Part shown: piece after piece, positions 31,966 through 35,896 of the stretch
How the letters are laid out: each line of letters begins with the position of its first letter
Position numbering within the stretch: position 1 is the first letter of the stretch
Assembly (NCBI GenBank): GCA_027625095.1
Contig: JAQBXN010000092.1
Span: forward strand, 1-35,896
Origin: Planctomycetota bacterium
GTDB lineage: Bacteria; Planctomycetota; PUPC01; JACPCR01
Length of the DNA stretch: 35,896 nucleotides
Reading direction: 5' to 3'
Made by a program: the position numbers and the translations under genes
Notes under the pieces: generated by a model
The model's input: the letters and a program-made list of their open reading frames with translations, nothing else
Databases searched by the model: none
What the model was told of the DNA's origin: nothing

Positions 31966-34900
31966 TTGAGCAAATGGGATTTCTGGATCGATCGGGGCGG
32001 CACGTTTACCGACATTGTGGGCCGCGATCCTTCAGGGAGGCTGCATCCCCACAAGCTGTTGTCGGAAAACCCCGAAGCCTACACGGACGCAGCGATTCAG
32101 GGCATCCGCAATTTGCTGAGAGTTCCGGCTGGCGAACCCATCCCTTCGGAGCGTATCGAAAGTGTCAAAATGGGCACGACGGTGGCCACAAATGCACTCC
32201 TCGAGCGGAAGGGAGAAAAGACCGCTCTGCTCATAACGAAGGGATTCCGTGACGCTCTTCGGATCGGATATCAGGCCCGGCCGGACATCTTTGCCAAGGA
32301 AATCATTCTTCCCGAACAACTCTATTCTCATGTGATAGAGGTGGGCGAACGTGTTCTGGCGGACGGTACGATTGAGGCGCAGCCGGATACAGAAGCGGTA
32401 CGTTCTATGCTGAAATCTGTGAAGGCCGATGGTTGCGAGTCCGTGGCCATCGTGTTCCTCCATTCCTGGAAGTATCCAGCCCACGAACAGCAGGTCGCAG
32501 GCCTCGCACGAGAAGTGGGGTTTGCTCAGATTTCTGTCAGCCACGAAGTCTCACCTCTGGTGAAGATTGTTGGCCGCGGCGATACCACGGTAGTTGATGC
32601 GTACCTTTCACCCATCCTCCGCCGCTATGTGGAGCAGGTGGCAGCCCAATTGGGCCGCGGGCCGAAGCTCATGTTCATGATGTCCTCCGGCGGGCTGACT
32701 GCGGCTGAATTGTTCCAGGGGAAAGATGCCATCCTGTCCGGCCCCGCGGGCGGTGTCGTGGGCGCGGTTGAAACTTCCAGACTGGCCGGTTTCGAAAAAA
32801 TGATCGGATTCGATATGGGCGGCACCTCAACTGACGTGTCGCATTTCAACGGGGAACTTGAGCGAGCATTTGAAACCGAAGTGGCCGGAGTTCGAATGCG
32901 CGCCCCGATGATGCGCATCCACACCGTAGCCGCGGGCGGTGGTTCAATCCTCACCTACAACAACCGCCGATTCCAGGCCGGGCCTGATTCCGCCGGTGCC
33001 AATCCGGGCCCCGCCAGCTATCGCCGCGGAGGCCCGCTAACAGTTACCGACGCTAATGTCATGGTCGGTAAGCTGAAACCGGAATTCTTTCCTGCCATCT
33101 TCGGGCCTGGGCAGGATCAGCCACTCGACGACCTGATTGTCCGCTCAGAATTTGGTGAGTTTGCCCACCGAATCGGTGACCTCTCGCCTGAGGAAGTCGC
33201 TGACGGTTTCCTCAAAGTCGCGGTAGAAAACATGGCCAACGCTATCAAGAAAATCTCTGTGAAGCGTGGATACGATGTCACTGAATACGCGCTCAATTGC
33301 TTTGGCGGAGCAGGCGGCCAGCACGCCTGTGCCGTCGCGGATGCCCTGGGGATGGAAACCGTTCTCATCCACCCTTTCTCCGGCATCCTTTCGGCCTACG
33401 GCATGGGACTGGCTCGCGTTCGAGCGAACCGGTCGAAGGCTTTGGTGAAAGAATTGAACACCGCTCTCGAACCGGACTTGCGGAATACCGAAGCCGAATT
33501 GATGCTCGAAACCAGATCTGAACTCGCTCAACAAGACGTCACCGAATCCGAAATCAGCACTTTTTCCCGAGCCCACATCCGCTATGAGGGTACGGACATG
33601 CCCATTGCCGTCCCTCTCGATTCGGTTGAGACAATGGTCTCCAGGTTTGAGGAAACCCATCGTCAACAGTTTGGGTTTATCTTTGAAAACAAGTGCCTGA
33701 TCGTTGAAGCAGTCGAGGTCGAAGCAGTCGGTGGAGGTGCCGGGATTGATGAACCGGAGGCACCTCTGGACCCGAGAATCAAACCGGCTACCGAGACCAC
33801 TGAAATCTTTTCTAACGGACAATGGCTGACAGCAGCGATCCACAAGCGGGCCGAACTTGAGCCTGGAAACCGGATGCCCGGCCCCGCGCTCATCATCGAG
33901 CCACATCAGACCATCGTCGTCGAACCAGGCTGGACCGCGGACATCAATTCCCGCAATCACATTGTCATGACTCGAGCCGAAACACTAACCCGATCTGCGC
34001 CGATTGGAACCACGGCGGACCCAATCATGCTCGAAGTTTTCAACAATCTGTTCATGACGATTGCCGAGCAGATGGGCGTCACCCTGCAGAACACTGCTTA
34101 TTCGGTGAACATCAAGGAACGCCTCGATTTCTCATGCGCGGTGTTCGCTGCCGACGGTTCCCTGGTGGCCAACGCGCCGCACATGCCTGTTCACCTCGGT
34201 TCGATGGGTCGCTCTGTTGAAGCCATCATCGACCTCAACAGAGGCGACATTCATCCGGGCGACGTCTTTGTCCTGAATGCCCCGTACAACGGCGGCACGC
34301 ACCTGCCTGATCTCACAATCGTTACGCCCGTCTTCGATTTTGAGGAAAACCAAATTCTGTTCTACGTGGCCTCTCGCGGCCATCACGCAGATATCGGAGG
34401 AATGGCCCCGGGCAGTGCCACCCCGCGCGCCACCCATGTCGATCAGGAAGGGGTGCTGATCGATAACTTCAAAATAGTCGATCGCGGGGTCATTCGTGAG
34501 GCCGAAATGCTCGACCTGCTGTCCAATCATCCCTGGCCCGCGCGCAACCCAATCCAGAACATGGCGGACATGCGTGCCCAGATCGCTGCCAACGAAAAGG
34601 GCGTCATCGAACTGCGCAAGGTAGTCGAGCATTTTGGGTTGGACGTCGTCGCAGCCTATATGAGTCATGTCCAGGACAATGCCGAGGAAAGTGTTCGCCG
34701 CGTCATCGAAGCGTTCACCGATTGTGCTCATACCTACGAGACCGACACCGGCCAGGTGATACAGGTACGTATCACAATCGATAGGACGCACCGCGAGGCG
34801 ACAGTGGATTTCACCGGTACTTCCGATGCCTGGCTGAATAACTACAACGCCCCTGAGCCGGTCACTCAAGCTGCCGTCCTGTATGTTTTTCGGCTGATGG

Positions 34901-35565
34901 TCGAAAGCAGCATTCCAATGAATGCCGGGTGTCTCAAGCCCATTCGGATCATTGTGCCGGAGGGCTCCATGCTGAAACCGACTTACCCCGCTGCGGTTGT
35001 GGCCGGCAACACCGAAACAAGCCAGCACGTGACCAATTGCCTCTTGATGGCACTCGGCGCCATGGCCAACGCTCAAGGCACAATGAACAACCTGACCTAC
35101 GGCAATGAGAGATATCAGAATTACGAAACCATCTGTTCCGGAGCCCCCGCCGGAAAAATGAACGATGGCCGCGCCTTTGCCGGCGCTTCAGGTGTCCACA
35201 CCCATATGACCAACAGTCGAATGACCGATCCGGAAATACTTGAAATGCGTTTCCCCGTCGTCCTCGAAGAGTTTTCAATTCGTTCCGGCTCGGGCGGACG
35301 GGGCAAATTCAATGGCGGCGACGGTACACGACGGGTGATGCGCTTTCTAGAAGACATGGAATGCGCCATCCTCTCAAGCCACAGAAAACGCCCTCCAGCG
35401 GGCCTGCATGGAGGCGGCAACGGGCAGGTCGGCCGAACGGAAATCCGACGATTGGATGGCACCCTTGAGGAACTCGAGTACTGCGATCAGACCTCAGTGC
35501 TCGCGGGAGAAGCGGTCATCGTTACGACACCAACAAGTGGCGGTTTTGGGTCCGAGATTTCTTAA
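31966..35565 (+). CDS. Hydantoinase/5-oxoprolinase-type fused HyuA-HyuB protein
   Basis: A 1199-residue protein joining both subunits of the family. Residues 1-680 are HyuA-like with ASKHA ATPase motifs WDFWIDRGGTFTDIVGRDPS, ILSGPAGGVVGAVE, IGFDMGGTSTDVS and CFGGAGGQHACAVA. Residues about 685-1199 are HyuB-like: DPIMLEVFNNLFMTIAEQMG, LDFSCAVFAADGS, GSGGRGKFNGGDG. The fusion and length match OplA-type 5-oxoprolinases, which open cyclic amides such as 5-oxoproline or hydantoins with ATP, although substrate cannot be fixed. I accept the TTG start at 31966 because AAGGAGG lies 7 bases before it and the family N-terminus begins there. It acts in the cytosol. Confidence 0.92.
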   Translation: MSKWDFWIDRGGTFTDIVGRDPSGRLHPHKLLSENPEAYTDAAIQGIRNLLRVPAGEPIPSERIESVKMGTTVATNALLERKGEKTALLITKGFRDALRIGYQARPDIFAKEIILPEQLYSHVIEVGERVLADGTIEAQPDTEAVRSMLKSVKADGCESVAIVFLHSWKYPAHEQQVAGLAREVGFAQISVSHEVSPLVKIVGRGDTTVVDAYLSPILRRYVEQVAAQLGRGPKLMFMMSSGGLTAAELFQGKDAILSGPAGGVVGAVETSRLAGFEKMIGFDMGGTSTDVSHFNGELERAFETEVAGVRMRAPMMRIHTVAAGGGSILTYNNRRFQAGPDSAGANPGPASYRRGGPLTVTDANVMVGKLKPEFFPAIFGPGQDQPLDDLIVRSEFGEFAHRIGDLSPEEVADGFLKVAVENMANAIKKISVKRGYDVTEYALNCFGGAGGQHACAVADALGMETVLIHPFSGILSAYGMGLARVRANRSKALVKELNTALEPDLRNTEAELMLETRSELAQQDVTESEISTFSRAHIRYEGTDMPIAVPLDSVETMVSRFEETHRQQFGFIFENKCLIVEAVEVEAVGGGAGIDEPEAPLDPRIKPATETTEIFSNGQWLTAAIHKRAELEPGNRMPGPALIIEPHQTIVVEPGWTADINSRNHIVMTRAETLTRSAPIGTTADPIMLEVFNNLFMTIAEQMGVTLQNTAYSVNIKERLDFSCAVFAADGSLVANAPHMPVHLGSMGRSVEAIIDLNRGDIHPGDVFVLNAPYNGGTHLPDLTIVTPVFDFEENQILFYVASRGHHADIGGMAPGSATPRATHVDQEGVLIDNFKIVDRGVIREAEMLDLLSNHPWPARNPIQNMADMRAQIAANEKGVIELRKVVEHFGLDVVAAYMSHVQDNAEESVRRVIEAFTDCAHTYETDTGQVIQVRITIDRTHREATVDFTGTSDAWLNNYNAPEPVTQAAVLYVFRLMVESSIPMNAGCLKPIRIIVPEGSMLKPTYPAAVVAGNTETSQHVTNCLLMALGAMANAQGTMNNLTYGNERYQNYETICSGAPAGKMNDGRAFAGASGVHTHMTNSRMTDPEILEMRFPVVLEEFSIRSGSGGRGKFNGGDGTRRVMRFLEDMECAILSSHRKRPPAGLHGGGNGQVGRTEIRRLDGTLEELEYCDQTSVLAGEAVIVTTPTSGGFGSEIS

Positions 35566-35896
35566 AGCGGCCTTCGTCCTCTTCATCCGCTTCGTGGGCT
35601 TCCAGTAGCCACATCCCGAAGAAGAAAGACTGTCCTGTTGCCATACCTGAATGATTGGCACGCCTACTCGATCATTCTCGGTTCAAACCACCCTTCTCAA
35701 CCCCGCTGATTCTGCCAATGCCCAACATTCTCATCGGATCTGAGCCACGGAAATACACCGGTCAGACGACCGAATCATCGGGTTGAGCAACAACGACGAC
35801 TTTGATGCCGTCTTGTCCTCCGCAGGCGGGACCAGCCTCACGGTCTCCGGATCGACCTTCGAGGGCATCACTTTCGCCAGACCATCCAACTCGCTT
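35566..35896. other. Window end, no supportable gene
   Basis: After the hydantoinase stop a CTCTTCATCC stretch resembles the repeat at the left edge. From 35744 a frame without ATG reads SDDRIIGLSNNDDFDAVLSS and GGTSLTVSGSTFEGI to the window end. It could be a degraded or partial gene, but nothing proves it. Confidence 0.3.

Noticed and set aside
35744..35896. Partial gene at the right edge
   Set aside because: The frame is open to the window end but has no start codon, ribosome site or recognisable domain. Kept only as a note on the end region.

Overview
No rRNA or tRNA gene was seen, so the host can only be guessed. The gene content points to an environmental, probably uncultured, Gram-negative bacterium of the Planctomycetota/Verrucomicrobiota/Hydrogenedentota kind: long secreted proteins with carbohydrate-binding folds, a DUF5117-type zinc metalloprotease, a DUF1573-rhodanese-MauE set, a Gfo/Idh/MocA oxidoreductase, a sugar-isomerase-like TIM barrel and a fused HyuA/HyuB hydantoinase. 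This phylum guess is inference only.

Positions 1 to about 7,600 are accessory DNA and read as part of an integron gene-cassette array on the minus strand, with no integron integrase in view. Three attC recombination sites (2706-2802, 4832-4889, 5678-5737) are well supported. Each has core and inverse-core heptamers, a folded stem and an unpaired base, and each inverse core is complementary to the start of its own cassette. The cassettes, read right to left, carry a two-gene hypothetical unit (second gene frameshifted), a Cys-motif hypothetical, an N-formylglutamate amidohydrolase-like enzyme, a PD-(D/E)XK nuclease-DUF2075 helicase fusion (a plausible defence protein), a VapBC-like toxin-antitoxin pair whose toxin carries an in-frame stop, a cassette-like segment filled with the wreck of an IS91-type element, and a SpoIIAA-like protein cut short at the window edge.

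From 7,700 on the DNA looks like stable chromosome. A secreted zinc metalloprotease (minus) is followed by two tandem secreted glycosidase-like proteins (plus). Next come a small beta protein and a kinase-like protein whose start codons overlap on opposite strands, then a GH13 alpha-amylase-family enzyme (minus) preceded by a tandem purine-rich repeat block. A third, larger, glycosidase-like secreted protein (1370 aa) follows, translationally coupled to a macro-domain protein.

The stretch 23,361-25,395 is a tight three-gene operon (DUF1573, rhodanese, MauE/DoxX-like) that looks like an envelope redox or sulfur module. Then come a Gfo/Idh/MocA oxidoreductase (minus), a ferritin-like protein with a good promoter and overlapping operator-like repeat, two single-span membrane proteins with long helical domains ending in a strong intrinsic terminator, an SGNH hydrolase paired with a sugar isomerase-like enzyme, a secreted HExxH metallopeptidase (minus), and a 1199-aa hydantoinase/5-oxoprolinase-type protein. 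The last 330 bases hold no gene that can be supported.
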